Shown: piece after piece, positions 10,424 to 20,206 of the stretch
Position numbering within the stretch: the first letter of the stretch is position 1
Layout: each line of letters starts with the position of its first letter
Assembly (NCBI RefSeq): GCF_014697475.1
Contig: NZ_JACJRV010000003.1
Span: 1-64,000 of the forward strand
Direction: 5' to 3'
DNA length: 64,000 bases
Source of the DNA: Nostoc sp. FACHB-152
Lineage (GTDB): Bacteria; Cyanobacteriota; Cyanobacteriia; Cyanobacteriales; Nostocaceae
Made by a program: the position numbers and the translations under genes
Notes under the pieces: model-generated
Seen by the model: only the letters and a program-made list of their open reading frames with translations
What the model was told of the DNA's origin: nothing
The model's database searches: none

Positions 10424-11866
10424 ATGCCAAATAAAGTTAGTAATTCAGGGCTACTCTTCCTACTTAATTTATTAAAAGCAACTTCCCAAAACCAAGAAAT
10501 AAACTTACTTTTAGACCAGAACTTAGACAAGTTAAATAACGATTTTGCTTGTTTACTCAGAGAATGGGCAATTGACCAGTTTAAGAATAAACCTGATTCA
10601 GCTATTAATATAGCAAAAGTCATTTTTAAATTTAGCAATATAATTCAAAAGTTTGAGCTAGGTAATAAAGATATTAATTTAGAAATTGCGATCACTGGCT
10701 ACGAGACATCTTTAAAGGTCTGTACTTACGAAACTTCTCCGATTGTCTGGGCTAATCTACAGCAAGCATTATCTGAAGCTTATCAACAACGTCAGCATAT
10801 TCTATCTAATACTATTGTTAACCTGATTGAGCAACATCAAAGTTATATCAACTCTCTATCTGAAAAATTACCACAGGAATTAAAACAAACACAGCTAGAG
10901 GTTGAACAATTAACAAAAACATTAACACAGTTAAAAGCAGAATCAGTTAATTTGGCGCAAAGCGAAGACATAAAAAATTTAATGGCTGATTATCACGATA
11001 TAAAACAGAGCCAAAAGATTATTAACAATGATTATCTTTTATCTACTAAACAACATTTCAATACAGCAGTTTTTTATGATATTGAAAACTTAACAATGGG
11101 GAGAAGTAATCCTAGTTTTAACTTTTCTCTAAAACTAATTCAAGATAATATCAAGAAAACTAATACAGTCAAGGAAATAGCTTTACAATATGCATATGCA
11201 GATTGGAGCGATTCGAGATTAAAATCTCTGAGAACTGAAATTCAAGAATTAGGAATTCAACCAGTTCAAATTTTTGATTTTGGCCCTAAGAAAAATGCAG
11301 CAGACATACAACTAGCAATTGATGTTACAGAATTAATTACTCTTCGCCCTAGTTTACAGGTATTTGTAATTGTCTCAGGAGATGGTGGGTTTGCTTCTCT
11401 TGCCAATAAGCTGCATGAATATGGCAAAACGGTAATTGGATGTGCATATGAAGAACATTCTAATCGTTTTCTCAAGTCTGTTTGTGATTATTTTATTCCT
11501 ATAAATAATCCCCAAGAATCAATAACAGAAATCCTGATGAAGGAAAGGAATTATTTTTACGTTGATATTTATATCCACACAAAAGAAATTTTATTGAGTT
11601 TAAAAAATGAGCATCAATTTGTAAAATCTGGAATTCCCATTCCTCAAGTTCATACAATTCTGAAGAAGCTCATACCTAATTTTGACGAAAGGTTGAGAAA
11701 GGAGCAAAACTATAAGAATTTAATAACTTTTTTAAAAAAAGCTATCGAAGGCACAGAAATTTGTATTTCTAGTGATAGCAATAAAATAATTTTGAAAGAA
11801 AGTTTATCGAAATATACTACTGAAGCATCAAGTAATATTTTGGTTGAGACTTTGGCAAATAAGTAA
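10424..11866 (+). CDS. NYN-domain (LabA/DUF88-like) predicted ribonuclease with TPR-like and LOTUS-like regions
   Basis: The 480-aa protein has an N-terminal helical region whose residues 80-125 match the degenerate TPR unit common in cyanobacterial CHAT and NACHT proteins (pattern xxDINLEIAITGYETSLKV..WANLQQALSEAY). A coiled coil follows (about 140-205), then a NYN/PIN-like nuclease domain (213-360) with the acidic residues D219 in FYDIENL, D294 in NAADIQ, D300, and D320 in SGDGGF. The C-terminal 380-455 looks like an OST-HTH/LOTUS RNA-binding fold, a partner often found with NYN domains. Predicted role: metal-dependent RNA cleavage guided by a protein-binding N-terminus. Substrate and pathway are unknown. 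The C-terminal domain call is the least certain part. Confidence 0.8.
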   Translation: MPNKVSNSGLLFLLNLLKATSQNQEINLLLDQNLDKLNNDFACLLREWAIDQFKNKPDSAINIAKVIFKFSNIIQKFELGNKDINLEIAITGYETSLKVCTYETSPIVWANLQQALSEAYQQRQHILSNTIVNLIEQHQSYINSLSEKLPQELKQTQLEVEQLTKTLTQLKAESVNLAQSEDIKNLMADYHDIKQSQKIINNDYLLSTKQHFNTAVFYDIENLTMGRSNPSFNFSLKLIQDNIKKTNTVKEIALQYAYADWSDSRLKSLRTEIQELGIQPVQIFDFGPKKNAADIQLAIDVTELITLRPSLQVFVIVSGDGGFASLANKLHEYGKTVIGCAYEEHSNRFLKSVCDYFIPINNPQESITEILMKERNYFYVDIYIHTKEILLSLKNEHQFVKSGIPIPQVHTILKKLIPNFDERLRKEQNYKNLITFLKKAIEGTEICISSDSNKIILKESLSKYTTEASSNILVETLANK

Positions 11867-11870
11867 TGTT

Positions 11871-13178
11871 TTATCTGAGGACAGATGCTCCGATGGGTAG
11901 CTCAATAATGAACTCTAGGCCTTCACCTGGGGTTGAGTTGTAATATAGTTTGCCATGATGATTGTTAACTACAATTTGGTAAGCAATTGATAAACCTAGA
12001 CCTGTTCCTTTGCCGATAGGTTTTGTTGTATAGAAGGCATCGTAGATTTTGCTTTGATTTACTTCACTAATTCCTGAACCATTGTCGGCGATTTTAAGAA
12101 TAACTTTTTCTCCAATGACCTCTGTTTTAATGCGAATTATACCAGGATGTTTGGTAATTTCCTGGTAAGCTTTATTTTTTTGGGTTTCTTCAATAGCATC
12201 GATCGCATTACAAATCAAATTCATAAAAACCTGATTAATTTCCCCTGGATAGCACTCAACAAGCGGTAAATATCCATACTCCTTGATTAGTTGAATGCCA
12301 GGACGATGAGCATTTTGTTTGAATCGATGACCGAGAATCAATAGTGTGCTTTCTAACCCTTCATGCAGGTTAGCCAGTTTCTTTCCTGCCTCTCTATGTC
12401 GAGAGAATTTATTCAAAGATGATACAATTTCTGTAACGCGATCTGTACCAAATTGCATAGATTTAAGGATTTTAGATAAATCTTCTAATAAATAACTTAA
12501 ATTAGTTTTTTTAATGGCTGTTTGAATTTCTGATGGTGGCTCTGGTAGATACTTTTGATAGAGTTTGAGTAAATTAACTATCTCCTGAACATACTGTTCC
12601 ACAAAATTTAAATTACCAGCTATAAAATTGATGGGATTATTTACCTCATGCGCAATTCCGGCTGCGAGTTGACCTAATGTTGCCACCTTTTCGGCTTGAA
12701 TAAGTTGGGTTTGAGTTTTTTGTAGTTCAGCGTTTTTAGCAATCAAAGTTTTAGTCAAATTTCTCAGCTTTAGGTGATGTTCGATTCGCATTAATACTTC
12801 TTCATGCTGAAAAGGTTTGGTAATGTAGTCTACGGCTCCTAATCGTAATCCTTTAACTTTATCGGCAGTTTCAGAAAGTGCAGTCATAAAAATAACAGGG
12901 ATATCCTCAGAGCGAGGATCGCTTTTGAGATGTTGACAGGTTTCAAACCCATCCATACCGGGCATCATGACATCAAGCAAGATTAAATCGGGTAAATGAT
13001 CGTTGTTTAATTTCTGAAGGGCTTTCTCACCACTACGAACTGCCCAAACTTCAAAGCTAGAATCATCCAAAAAGCTGGATAAAACTTGTAAGTTGGCAGG
13101 ATTATCATCAACAACTAAAATAATTCCTCTAGGGTGGCGATCGCAAAAAGGCTTTTGGTCTGCTATTTTTACTGTCAT
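11871..13178 (-). CDS. Receiver-histidine kinase (REC-HisKA-HATPase)
   Basis: This 435-aa soluble kinase has an N-terminal receiver domain with DD at 23-24, the phospho-acceptor D69 in LILLDVMMPGMDG and K121 in ITKPF, followed by a short coiled coil and a transmitter with H177 in GIAHEVNNP, N-box NQVFMNLICNAIDAIE, G1 DNGSGIS and G2 GKGTGLGL. Its start codon overlaps the stop of the hybrid kinase upstream by four bases (13175-13178), so the two are translationally coupled. The likely relay is from the hybrid kinase to this receiver, which then gates the second kinase; that direction is inference. The final output regulator is not in the window. Confidence 0.92.
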   Translation of the reverse strand: MTVKIADQKPFCDRHPRGIILVVDDNPANLQVLSSFLDDSSFEVWAVRSGEKALQKLNNDHLPDLILLDVMMPGMDGFETCQHLKSDPRSEDIPVIFMTALSETADKVKGLRLGAVDYITKPFQHEEVLMRIEHHLKLRNLTKTLIAKNAELQKTQTQLIQAEKVATLGQLAAGIAHEVNNPINFIAGNLNFVEQYVQEIVNLLKLYQKYLPEPPSEIQTAIKKTNLSYLLEDLSKILKSMQFGTDRVTEIVSSLNKFSRHREAGKKLANLHEGLESTLLILGHRFKQNAHRPGIQLIKEYGYLPLVECYPGEINQVFMNLICNAIDAIEETQKNKAYQEITKHPGIIRIKTEVIGEKVILKIADNGSGISEVNQSKIYDAFYTTKPIGKGTGLGLSIAYQIVVNNHHGKLYYNSTPGEGLEFIIELPIGASVLR

Positions 13179-15604
13179 ACTGTTTCTACAATATATTTAT
13201 TTAAAAAATTGAGGATCGCATCTTCGTTAAATTGCCTTGCTAGTTGCCGCAGTTGATTAGCAAAGATTGCAAAAGTCGGATCAGTTGTCTCTAGTTGATC
13301 AGCCCACCGGAGAATGGCATTGAAATTACCTTTATTTACTAATGTGATGAGTTCTTGCAACACTTCAGGTGCAGGAGGAATTAATGTATCTGATTGATTA
13401 TCGGCTGTAACTAAGTTGTTGATGATTTCTCCCTCAGACTGAGGCTGCTTGTAAATCCATTTCAAACCTAAATGACGCTCTAATTGCTGTAGTAATTCAT
13501 CTACCTGTATAGGTTTGCTGAGGAATTCGTCACCGCCTGCTTGGATACTGCGATGTTGGTCGGTTTCAAAGACACTAGCGGAAGAGACGATAATTTTCAC
13601 ATCTTGGATATCTGGGGTGCGTCGCAGATGTTGAATCAATTCAAATCCATCCATTTCTGACATTAGTAAGTCTGTAATGATCAAATCTGGTTTAAGTGCG
13701 ATCGCTTTTGCCAAACCTTCTTTACCGTTAGTAGCTTCGACTACATTAAAGCCTAGTGGTTGCAGCAGGTTGGTAATGATTGTGCGATTCTCCCAGCGAT
13801 CGTCCACCATCAAAATTGTGCGTGGGCTATCCTCAAAACCAATGATTTGTTCTGCTGATGCAGACATCGCAGACTGTACCCATTCACTGGCTTCTGGTAT
13901 TTCCAATTCAAACCAGAAAGTGCTACCCTCACCAACTTGGCTTTTGACATGGATATCGCTATCCATCATCTGTACCAACTGGCGAGTGATGGCTAAACCT
14001 AGCCCTGTGCCTTCAGTCTGATGCTTTTTCTCACTGACTTGCTCAAATGGTAAGAAAATCTTGTTCAGTTCTGCTGGTGCTATCCCAATACCTGTATCTT
14101 CGATAGAAAAACAAATGTTGTATTTCCTAGCAGGTTGCGCGATCGCTGCAATTTTGAAGGTAACTTGACCCTCATCCGTAAATTTGATGGCATTTCCCAA
14201 CAAATTCAACAATACCTGACGCAACCTTTTGACATCGACATGAACTCCTGTAGGTAAATTAATTGCGGGTTCATAGACAAACAAAATACCCTTTTGTTCT
14301 GCTCGAATTTGGCAAATTTCGGCAATTCCCTGGATAAAAGACGGGAAATGAACATCATGAGGATGTAGTTCTAGTTTCCTCGCTTCAATTTTTGAGAGAT
14401 CCAATATGTCATTAATTAAGGTCAGCAGATGAGATCCGCATTGTTCAATGATGTTGACATGATATTGCTCCCGTTCTGGTAAACCTTGAGAACGCAACAA
14501 AATTTGAGCGCAACCTAAAATGCCATTTAATGGTGTTCGGAGTTCATGACTCATGTTGGCTAAAAATTCGCTTTTGGCGCGGTTTGCCGTATCAGCTGCG
14601 GATGCCGATTTTTTTAGTTGCGCTTGTTCAAATGCTTGCACGCGCCACAAAACAGTAATCATGGTGACTGTCAGCCCTGCGACAACTAAGGCAATCAAGT
14701 CGAGGAACTTCAAGCGAGATTCAATATTTTGGCGCGGAATCACTAAAGCTAAAGACCAATTAGCTTCTTGTAATGGAACATAAGCGACATATTTTTGAGT
14801 GCCGTCAATTTCCATCAACTGAATTCCCTGTTGTTTATTTACCATCTGCTGGGCGATCGCATTTAAATTGCGATCGGCAATTTTGAGCAGGCTGGGCGCA
14901 GGTTTTTCTACCGTTGACATTAACGTTACGTCAGGATGAACAATTGCTTGTCCTTGGGAATTTAGGGCGAAAGCATAGCTGTTCTTGCCGTAGCGCAGGG
15001 AGTTGACAACCTTAGTAACGCGGTCAACTTTCACATTGCCTTGAAAGACCCCAATTGGTGAATGATTAGTCTCAGAATTAGCCCATATCGGCGTGGCGAT
15101 CGCAATTAAGGGAATTCCTGTGGAACGGCTGATAAAGGGATCGGAAATGTTGCTTTTTCCTGCTATTGCTTTTTGAAAGTAGTCTCGATCCTGAATATTC
15201 TTTTTTGTTCGACCAACCTTAGTATTAGAAAATGAGCCATCCTGGGTAGATATTTGGAAAAAGAAAAATTCATGAATTCGCTTGACTTCTGCTTGTAAAT
15301 ATGGGTCTGCTACAGACCAATTTAAGGTGCGTACAGTTGAAGTATTGGCGAGGGTTTGTACCTCTACCTTGCGGACGTGTAACCACTCTTCAATTTCATC
15401 AACGCCTCTTTGCACTTCTTGAAAAGCACTTTGTTTCAAATCTGCTAACGCCATGTTGCGTGCAGCTAGATAAGTGCAGTAAGAGGAAATACTTACGATA
15501 ATAGTAGTGCCACCAAGAACAAAGCGAAGCAGTAAATTTCGTGAGCAATTTTTTTCAATATCACATTTTAATAGGCTTGAGACAGGTCTTCTCAAAAGCT
15601 TCAT
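13175..15604 (-). CDS. dCache hybrid sensor histidine kinase
   Basis: The 809-aa protein has two membrane helices (about 24-46 and 300-320) that bracket a periplasmic double-Cache sensor domain (50-295, with DRDYFQKAIAGK and YVPLQEANWSLALVIP). Next come HisKA with H353 in MSHELRTPLNG, HATPase with N-box LRQVLLNLLGNAIKF and G2 GTGLGLAI, a receiver domain with D645 in IITDLLMSEMDG and K697 in LSKPI, and a ~70-residue helical C-terminus without a clear HPt histidine. dCache domains bind small metabolites such as amino acids or carboxylates. It is the first gene of a two-gene unit with the receiver-kinase at 11871. Confidence 0.93.
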   Translation of the reverse strand: MKLLRRPVSSLLKCDIEKNCSRNLLLRFVLGGTTIIVSISSYCTYLAARNMALADLKQSAFQEVQRGVDEIEEWLHVRKVEVQTLANTSTVRTLNWSVADPYLQAEVKRIHEFFFFQISTQDGSFSNTKVGRTKKNIQDRDYFQKAIAGKSNISDPFISRSTGIPLIAIATPIWANSETNHSPIGVFQGNVKVDRVTKVVNSLRYGKNSYAFALNSQGQAIVHPDVTLMSTVEKPAPSLLKIADRNLNAIAQQMVNKQQGIQLMEIDGTQKYVAYVPLQEANWSLALVIPRQNIESRLKFLDLIALVVAGLTVTMITVLWRVQAFEQAQLKKSASAADTANRAKSEFLANMSHELRTPLNGILGCAQILLRSQGLPEREQYHVNIIEQCGSHLLTLINDILDLSKIEARKLELHPHDVHFPSFIQGIAEICQIRAEQKGILFVYEPAINLPTGVHVDVKRLRQVLLNLLGNAIKFTDEGQVTFKIAAIAQPARKYNICFSIEDTGIGIAPAELNKIFLPFEQVSEKKHQTEGTGLGLAITRQLVQMMDSDIHVKSQVGEGSTFWFELEIPEASEWVQSAMSASAEQIIGFEDSPRTILMVDDRWENRTIITNLLQPLGFNVVEATNGKEGLAKAIALKPDLIITDLLMSEMDGFELIQHLRRTPDIQDVKIIVSSASVFETDQHRSIQAGGDEFLSKPIQVDELLQQLERHLGLKWIYKQPQSEGEIINNLVTADNQSDTLIPPAPEVLQELITLVNKGNFNAILRWADQLETTDPTFAIFANQLRQLARQFNEDAILNFLNKYIVETV

Positions 15605-16022
15605 ACATTCAAAAATTGTATTAATAAGAATTAGAAAGCTATTGTTATCTTGCCCAATTAAGTGTTTAAAATCACAGATTTATTTAACTTGCAATCACAG
15701 AGTTATTTAACTTGAAAATGTCAGGATGTGAGGGTGTAGAGAAAGAAATATTTATAAGTGTGTGTAAAATATCACTATTCTTTTGGATATTAAAGTACTG
15801 AAATTAAAAATTGTCTGACCGGAAGAGGCAGGGGGAAAGGGCGACCTTATAACATTTCACCAAATAAATGATCCAAATAATTTTTCCTTTGCTCCCCTGC
15901 CCCCTGCCCTTTTTCCTGTTTTTGACGGCTACTTACCGATCAATAGGCCAAAAGACTAATTTTCGGATGTGATAATTGACTACAATAAAGTAGTCACGCA
16001 CCCGACCTCTGGAGTTCTGGCA
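15605..16022. other. Divergent promoter region with a partial repeat end
   Basis: This 418-bp gap separates the divergently transcribed dCache kinase and the coiled-coil protein gene. At 15847-15867 it contains TTATAACATTTCACCAAATAA, close to the terminal sequence of the inverted-repeat element at 57682-58043, followed by a C-rich CTGCCCCC tract, so it may be one end of that family. A short direct repeat (AATCACAGA..TTATTTAACTTG) occurs near 15669 and 15693. No open reading frame is convincing. Confidence 0.5.
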
Positions 16023-16604
16023 GTGGGCTTATTTGATGATTTGAGTCGGTTTTTAGAAAACCGTTTAGAGGAATTCTTGCGGAATAATCCACAATTGGAG
16101 TTAGAGGCGCTGTTAGAGCAACTGCGTCAGCAAGAGGACGATACTTTAAAGTTAATAGCAGATTTACAAGTTCAAGAAAAGCGATCGCAAGATGATATTC
16201 TCGCCACTGCACAAGAAATTCAGCGTTGGCATATCCGCGTGCAGAAAGCCAAAGATGCCGGTCGAGAAGATTTAGCCGCAGCCGCCCAACAGCGAGAAGC
16301 CGCCCTCCTGCGCGAAGGGAATCAGAAATGGGGACATATGCAAGGGTTAAAAGACCGCATCAACCAGTCGCAAGAACTATTGCGAAAAATCCAAGTGCGG
16401 CGGCAAGAAGTCCAAGCTAAAGCCAAAGAAGCACAAACAGCACGCGCTGAAGCTCAAGCCCAACAACAACGTTTAGAAACCAATGGTTGGCGGAATTCAC
16501 CTCAGAGTTCTTCTAATAGTTTTGATGATTTAGAAGAAAAGTTCCGTCGGTGGGAAACAGAAGACGAATTAGAACAGCTGAAACGGAATTTGGGTAAATC
16601 ATGA
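16023..16604 (+). CDS. TIGR04376-type cyanobacterial coiled-coil protein
   Basis: This is a 193-aa, highly charged, almost wholly alpha-helical protein. The reading frame is open from a GTG at 15969, but the GTG at 16023 is preferred: it gives MGLFDDLSRFLENRLEEF, the conserved beginning of the family as I remember it, and GGAG lies about nine bases upstream. Residues 25-155 have heptad character rich in Gln, Glu, Lys and Ala (LEALLEQLRQQEDDTLKLI). Function is unknown; the family is essentially restricted to cyanobacteria. It is followed by a repeat and a strong terminator. Confidence 0.8.
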   Translation: MGLFDDLSRFLENRLEEFLRNNPQLELEALLEQLRQQEDDTLKLIADLQVQEKRSQDDILATAQEIQRWHIRVQKAKDAGREDLAAAAQQREAALLREGNQKWGHMQGLKDRINQSQELLRKIQVRRQEVQAKAKEAQTARAEAQAQQQRLETNGWRNSPQSSSNSFDDLEEKFRRWETEDELEQLKRNLGKS

Positions 16605-16624
16605 TAACAATATAGGATTTTAAA

Positions 16625-16707
16625 TCGAACCGCAAAGAACGCATAGACGCGTTAGCGGCTTCCCGTTCGCGCAGCGTCTCCGTTAGGAGAAGGGTAGAAC
16701 ACGAAGG
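16625..16707. repeat. Dispersed GCGGCTTCCCGTTCGC-type repeat
   Basis: The stretch AACCGCAAAGAACGCATAGA...GCGTTAGCGGCTTCCCG...GCGTCTCCGTTAGGAGAAGG is a Nostocales interspersed repeat; related copies lie at 51309-51376 and 55804-55839. It contains a CTCCGTTAGGAG palindrome. It lies outside any gene, just past the coiled-coil protein stop codon. Confidence 0.6.
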
Positions 16708-16794
16708 AAAAAAATAAGTAATCTGGTAGGAAGAAGCGAGTCTACCCAATTAATAGGTTCTGATATCACAGCCGTTAATTTATCCGTTTTTCTT

Positions 16795-16831
16795 CAAAAA
16801 ATTAGGTGGGCAATGCCCACCTAATTTTTTG
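16795..16831. terminator. Strong bidirectional terminator
   Basis: A near-perfect inverted repeat, AAAAAATTAGGTGGGCA (16796-16812) against TGCCCACCTAATTTTTT (16814-16830), lies between the convergent coiled-coil protein gene and guaA. The A and T runs at its ends make it a rho-independent terminator in both directions. Confidence 0.9.
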
Positions 16832-16848
16832 TAATTATTATTACCTTA

Positions 16849-18471
16849 TTACTCCCACTCGATAGTTCCAGGTGGCTTGGAGGTAATATCATAAACCACG
16901 CGGTTAACACCTTTGACTTCATTGACGATGCGGTTAGAAATTACTTCTAAAACATCATAAGGAAGCCGCGCCCAGTCAGCAGTCATACCATCCTCACTGG
17001 TAACAATCCGCAGGACAATGGGGTAGGCATAAGTACGCTTATCACCCATAACACCGACGCTACGAATTGGTAGTAAGACAGCAAAAGCTTGCCAAACTTC
17101 GTTATATAATCCACGTTGATTAATTTCTTGCCGCACGATTAAATCGGCATCACGCAGAATATTCAAACGTTCGGCGGTGACTTCGCCGATGATGCGAATT
17201 GCTAAACCAGGGCCGGGGAAGGGTTGCCGTTGGACAATTTCTTCGGGCAAACCAATAGAACGACCGACTTTGCGGACTTCATCTTTAAATAGTTTCCGCA
17301 GGGGTTCCACTAGTTTAAATCGCAAATCTTTGGGCAAACCGCCAACGTTGTGATGACTTTTAATTTTGACTGCTACCCGTTCGCCTGTTTGGGGGTCAAC
17401 GTTAGTGTCGGCTGATTCAATCACATCTGGGTAGAGTGTGCCTTGGGCTAAATAATCAAAGGGGCCGAGGCGTTTCGATGCTTCTTCAAATGTACCAATA
17501 AATTCATGCCCGATGCGACGGCGTTTTTCTTCGGGATCTGTCACACCTGCGATGGTAGCCAAGAAGCGATCGCGTGCGTTTACATATTCTACAGGGATAT
17601 GAAACTGCTCTTGGAACAACTTCACCAACCGTTCTGGCTCAAATTTCCGCATGAAGCCTTGGTCGATAAAGACACACGTCAGTTGATCGCCGATCGCTTT
17701 ATGTAGTAAAAAGGCTAGGGTAGAAGAATCAACTCCCCCAGATAGTGCCAAAAGTACGCGTTTATCACCAACTTTGCCCCGAATTTCGCGGATAGCTTCT
17801 TCTACAAACGCTGCGGTTGTCCAGGTGGGTTCACATTCGCAGATATGGTAGACGAAGTTACGAATTAAGGCTAAACCACCGATGGAATGTACAACTTCGG
17901 GATGGAACTGCACGCCGTACAGTTTCTTCTCGTGGTCGGCAATGGCAGCACAGGGAGTATTTTCTGTATGTGCCAATACTTCAAAACCAGGGGGCATTTT
18001 AATCACGGAATCTCCGTGACTCATCCACATAGTAGTGCCATCTTCGACATTTGTTAGCAAGTCGGTGGGATCATCTATATATAATGAGGCTTTGCCATAC
18101 TCACCGCGATCAGCTTTTGCGACTTCCCCACCTAGTTGATTTACCATCAACTGCATCCCATAGCATACGCCCAAGACAGGAATTCCGAGTTGCCAAATTT
18201 CTGGGTCGCAATGGGGAGCTTTGTCACTATACACCGAACTCGGCCCCCCGGAGAGAATGATGCCTTTGGGGTTGAGTTGCCGTAAATGTTCGGCTGTAGT
18301 GCGATAAGACAGCACTTCTGAGTATACTTGAGTCTCACGGATGCGTCGGGCAATCAGTTCGGAATACTGAGAGCCAAAGTCGAGAATAACAATGATTTGA
18401 CGCTCAAGCCGCCTCAATTCTTCTACTTCTTGAGGCGCTTGTTCGGTTAGTAGAGTCACCGCTGTATTCAT
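16849..18471 (-). CDS. guaA: GMP synthase (glutamine-hydrolysing)
   Basis: GuaA converts XMP to GMP with ATP and glutamine in the cytoplasm. The class I amidotransferase domain shows [18 protein letters not shown], the nucleophile Cys in GVCYGMQLM and the His/Glu in FHPEVVH. The ATP-pyrophosphatase domain has the P-loop LSGGVDSST, and the C-terminus ends with the conserved KPPGTIEWE. The frame is open 45 codons further upstream (18606), but the ATG at 18471 gives [20 protein letters not shown] and a normal 540-aa length, so the longer start is rejected. cbiD lies 228 bp upstream on the same strand. Confidence 0.97.
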   Translation of the reverse strand: MNTAVTLLTEQAPQEVEELRRLERQIIVILDFGSQYSELIARRIRETQVYSEVLSYRTTAEHLRQLNPKGIILSGGPSSVYSDKAPHCDPEIWQLGIPVLGVCYGMQLMVNQLGGEVAKADRGEYGKASLYIDDPTDLLTNVEDGTTMWMSHGDSVIKMPPGFEVLAHTENTPCAAIADHEKKLYGVQFHPEVVHSIGGLALIRNFVYHICECEPTWTTAAFVEEAIREIRGKVGDKRVLLALSGGVDSSTLAFLLHKAIGDQLTCVFIDQGFMRKFEPERLVKLFQEQFHIPVEYVNARDRFLATIAGVTDPEEKRRRIGHEFIGTFEEASKRLGPFDYLAQGTLYPDVIESADTNVDPQTGERVAVKIKSHHNVGGLPKDLRFKLVEPLRKLFKDEVRKVGRSIGLPEEIVQRQPFPGPGLAIRIIGEVTAERLNILRDADLIVRQEINQRGLYNEVWQAFAVLLPIRSVGVMGDKRTYAYPIVLRIVTSEDGMTADWARLPYDVLEVISNRIVNEVKGVNRVVYDITSKPPGTIEWE

Positions 18472-18699
18472 GATGGGGGAGTTTGAATTAAGTAGTAGAT
18501 AGTTGCACTGTGGTCTAACAAAAATACCATTTATCTGCCTAAAGAGGCTTGTAAATGGTAAAAAATTCCCCGACAAACACGCTTTATAACGCGTTTGCTT
18601 GGCCATTTATTTTGACATGGTATTAGAAGGAATAACTTACCCTAGAGTGGTTACGGAAAAAGTTATTTATTTGGATTATTAATGATTATTCATAATAAA

Positions 18700-19815
18700 T
18701 TAACATAAATTTTCGATTACGAAACAAGCAGTTTTGCTTTTTACAATAATTTTGCGATCGCGATCAAACATAATTGAGCCACAAAGGGGTACTGCTGTGC
18801 CTCGGTTATTATGGCTTTGAATGTATTCTTGAGAACGCGTATCGATAGTTTGGGCGATCGCGTTATAAACTCTATTCACCCAATCACTATCACTAGAAGC
18901 ATCTAATTCTCTAAGATATTTTAGTGCAGCTTCCGCAGTTGCACTTTTAAACACTGCTTGTATATCTGATGACTTCATTCCTGCCAAAGCACAGTGGGCA
19001 GCTAAAATTTCCCGCCGACCATCAGCTAAATGATGGTGGGTGTGAAAAATCCCCCCAGCTAGTTTCAGCAATTTGCCGTGATAGCCAAACAATAAGATTT
19101 CTTTAACACCTAAAGCATCAGCTTCGACCAACATCGGCCCCAACCAGTTAGCAGTTTTTACTAGCTGTTCAGGATTAATACCGAGTTTTCGCGCCAAATC
19201 TAAACCGTTCTCGCCAATGCAAAATACCAAGCTGGTAAAACGGCTGGCTTTTTGTTGTAATTCCGTCCGAAAAACAGCTAACTGATCAGGTGAACTTAGG
19301 GGTTGGGAAATACCTGTTGTGCCTAATAGAGAAAGCCCTTCCACGACACCAAAAGCAGCATTAGAAGTTCGGACAGCAAGCGATCGCCCGAACGGTAAAA
19401 TAATCGTCACGGTGATTTTCTCACCCGGTGCTAGCAGCCGCCGCAAATTCTCTTGTAATAAGCTTTGGGCATAACTATAAATAGCAGGTCGCTCATCTGC
19501 ATTGAGATTTTTTCCAATCCCTTCGCCACCTTTGATAGTTACTGCTGCCTCGGTTTCCCCTCCCCACTCTACCATTGACCAAATCGGTGTATCGCGTGTT
19601 AGGTCAAGATTATCACCAGGGTCACTACGAGTAATTGCCAGAGCCATATTTTCAGATAGCCCTGCTACTTGTTCGATTGCTATTTCTGCGACTTGTGCAG
19701 GTTCAATCAAATCAATCGCCACCACTTTTAATGGCTGACGCTGGCGTAACCAATGTAACGCCGCCACAGCCCCAGCACAAGCAAACACAGGTAAAGTGTA
19801 TCCAGCCTTAGTCAT
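18700..19815 (-). CDS. cbiD: Cobalt-precorrin-5B C(1)-methyltransferase
   Basis: The 371-aa protein matches CbiD, which methylates C-1 of cobalt-precorrin-5B in the anaerobic cobalamin (pseudocobalamin in cyanobacteria) pathway. Recognisable parts are the N-terminus SGYTLPVFACAGA-like (here KAGYTLPVFACAGAVAAL), the GGEGIGKNLN loop, AAFGVVEGLSLLGTTGI and GYHGKLLKLAGGIFHTHHHLADGR. Length is normal. It follows two small conserved genes on the same strand with gaps of 21 and 67 bp, so it may belong to a DUF3177-small protein-cbiD transcript. No cobalamin riboswitch is recognisable upstream. Confidence 0.95.
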   Translation of the reverse strand: MTKAGYTLPVFACAGAVAALHWLRQRQPLKVVAIDLIEPAQVAEIAIEQVAGLSENMALAITRSDPGDNLDLTRDTPIWSMVEWGGETEAAVTIKGGEGIGKNLNADERPAIYSYAQSLLQENLRRLLAPGEKITVTIILPFGRSLAVRTSNAAFGVVEGLSLLGTTGISQPLSSPDQLAVFRTELQQKASRFTSLVFCIGENGLDLARKLGINPEQLVKTANWLGPMLVEADALGVKEILLFGYHGKLLKLAGGIFHTHHHLADGRREILAAHCALAGMKSSDIQAVFKSATAEAALKYLRELDASSDSDWVNRVYNAIAQTIDTRSQEYIQSHNNRGTAVPLCGSIMFDRDRKIIVKSKTACFVIENLC

Positions 19816-19882
19816 TGGTCATTGGTCAATAGTCATTAATTCTTCTCCCCTGCTCCCCTGCTCCTCTGCCCCTCCGCCTCCC

Positions 19883-20185
19883 TCAAACCCCGACTTCCGC
19901 CAGCAAAGCTTGCATAGCTTCCCAAGAGATGCCTTTTTCAATATAACGAGGTGCTTCCGGATTATAAGGACTGGCGATGCGATCGATACTGATAATTGTG
20001 GCTGCATCTAGTAATACTGGAACATCAGGATCAAATGCAGTGGGGCGCATCAAAGAACTAGAAAAACCTTTGAAGACTGCAATTTTATCTTGCTCGTCAT
20101 CTATTTCCACAGTGATCAGTAAAACTTCTTGGGGGCGTTTAGCTGTGTATTGTTCTAGCCGCTTGCCAATGGAATTATTCATCAA
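19883..20185 (-). CDS. Small conserved cyanobacterial protein
   Basis: This is a 100-aa soluble protein with the central segment VLLITVEIDDEQDKIAVFKGFSSSLMRPT and FDPDVPVLLDAATIISIDRI, predicted mainly beta. I recall it as a cyanobacterial/plastid family of unknown function (DUF7734-like), but that name is from memory. Start could be either of two consecutive ATGs (20185 or 20182). It sits 21 bp after the DUF3177-like gene and 67 bp before cbiD on the same strand, which suggests co-transcription. No function is proposed. Confidence 0.7.
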   Translation of the reverse strand: MMNNSIGKRLEQYTAKRPQEVLLITVEIDDEQDKIAVFKGFSSSLMRPTAFDPDVPVLLDAATIISIDRIASPYNPEAPRYIEKGISWEAMQALLAEVGV

Positions 20186-20206
20186 ATTAGAATGCTATCT
20201 AGTTAA

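Noticed and set aside
18472-18606. 45-residue N-terminal extension of GMP synthase
   Set aside because: GuaA families start close to the glutamine amidotransferase domain; ATG at 18471 gives the normal length.
18472-18699. Riboswitch (purine or cobalamin) between cbiD and guaA
   Set aside because: No conserved purine or B12-box sequence is recognisable in the 228 bp.
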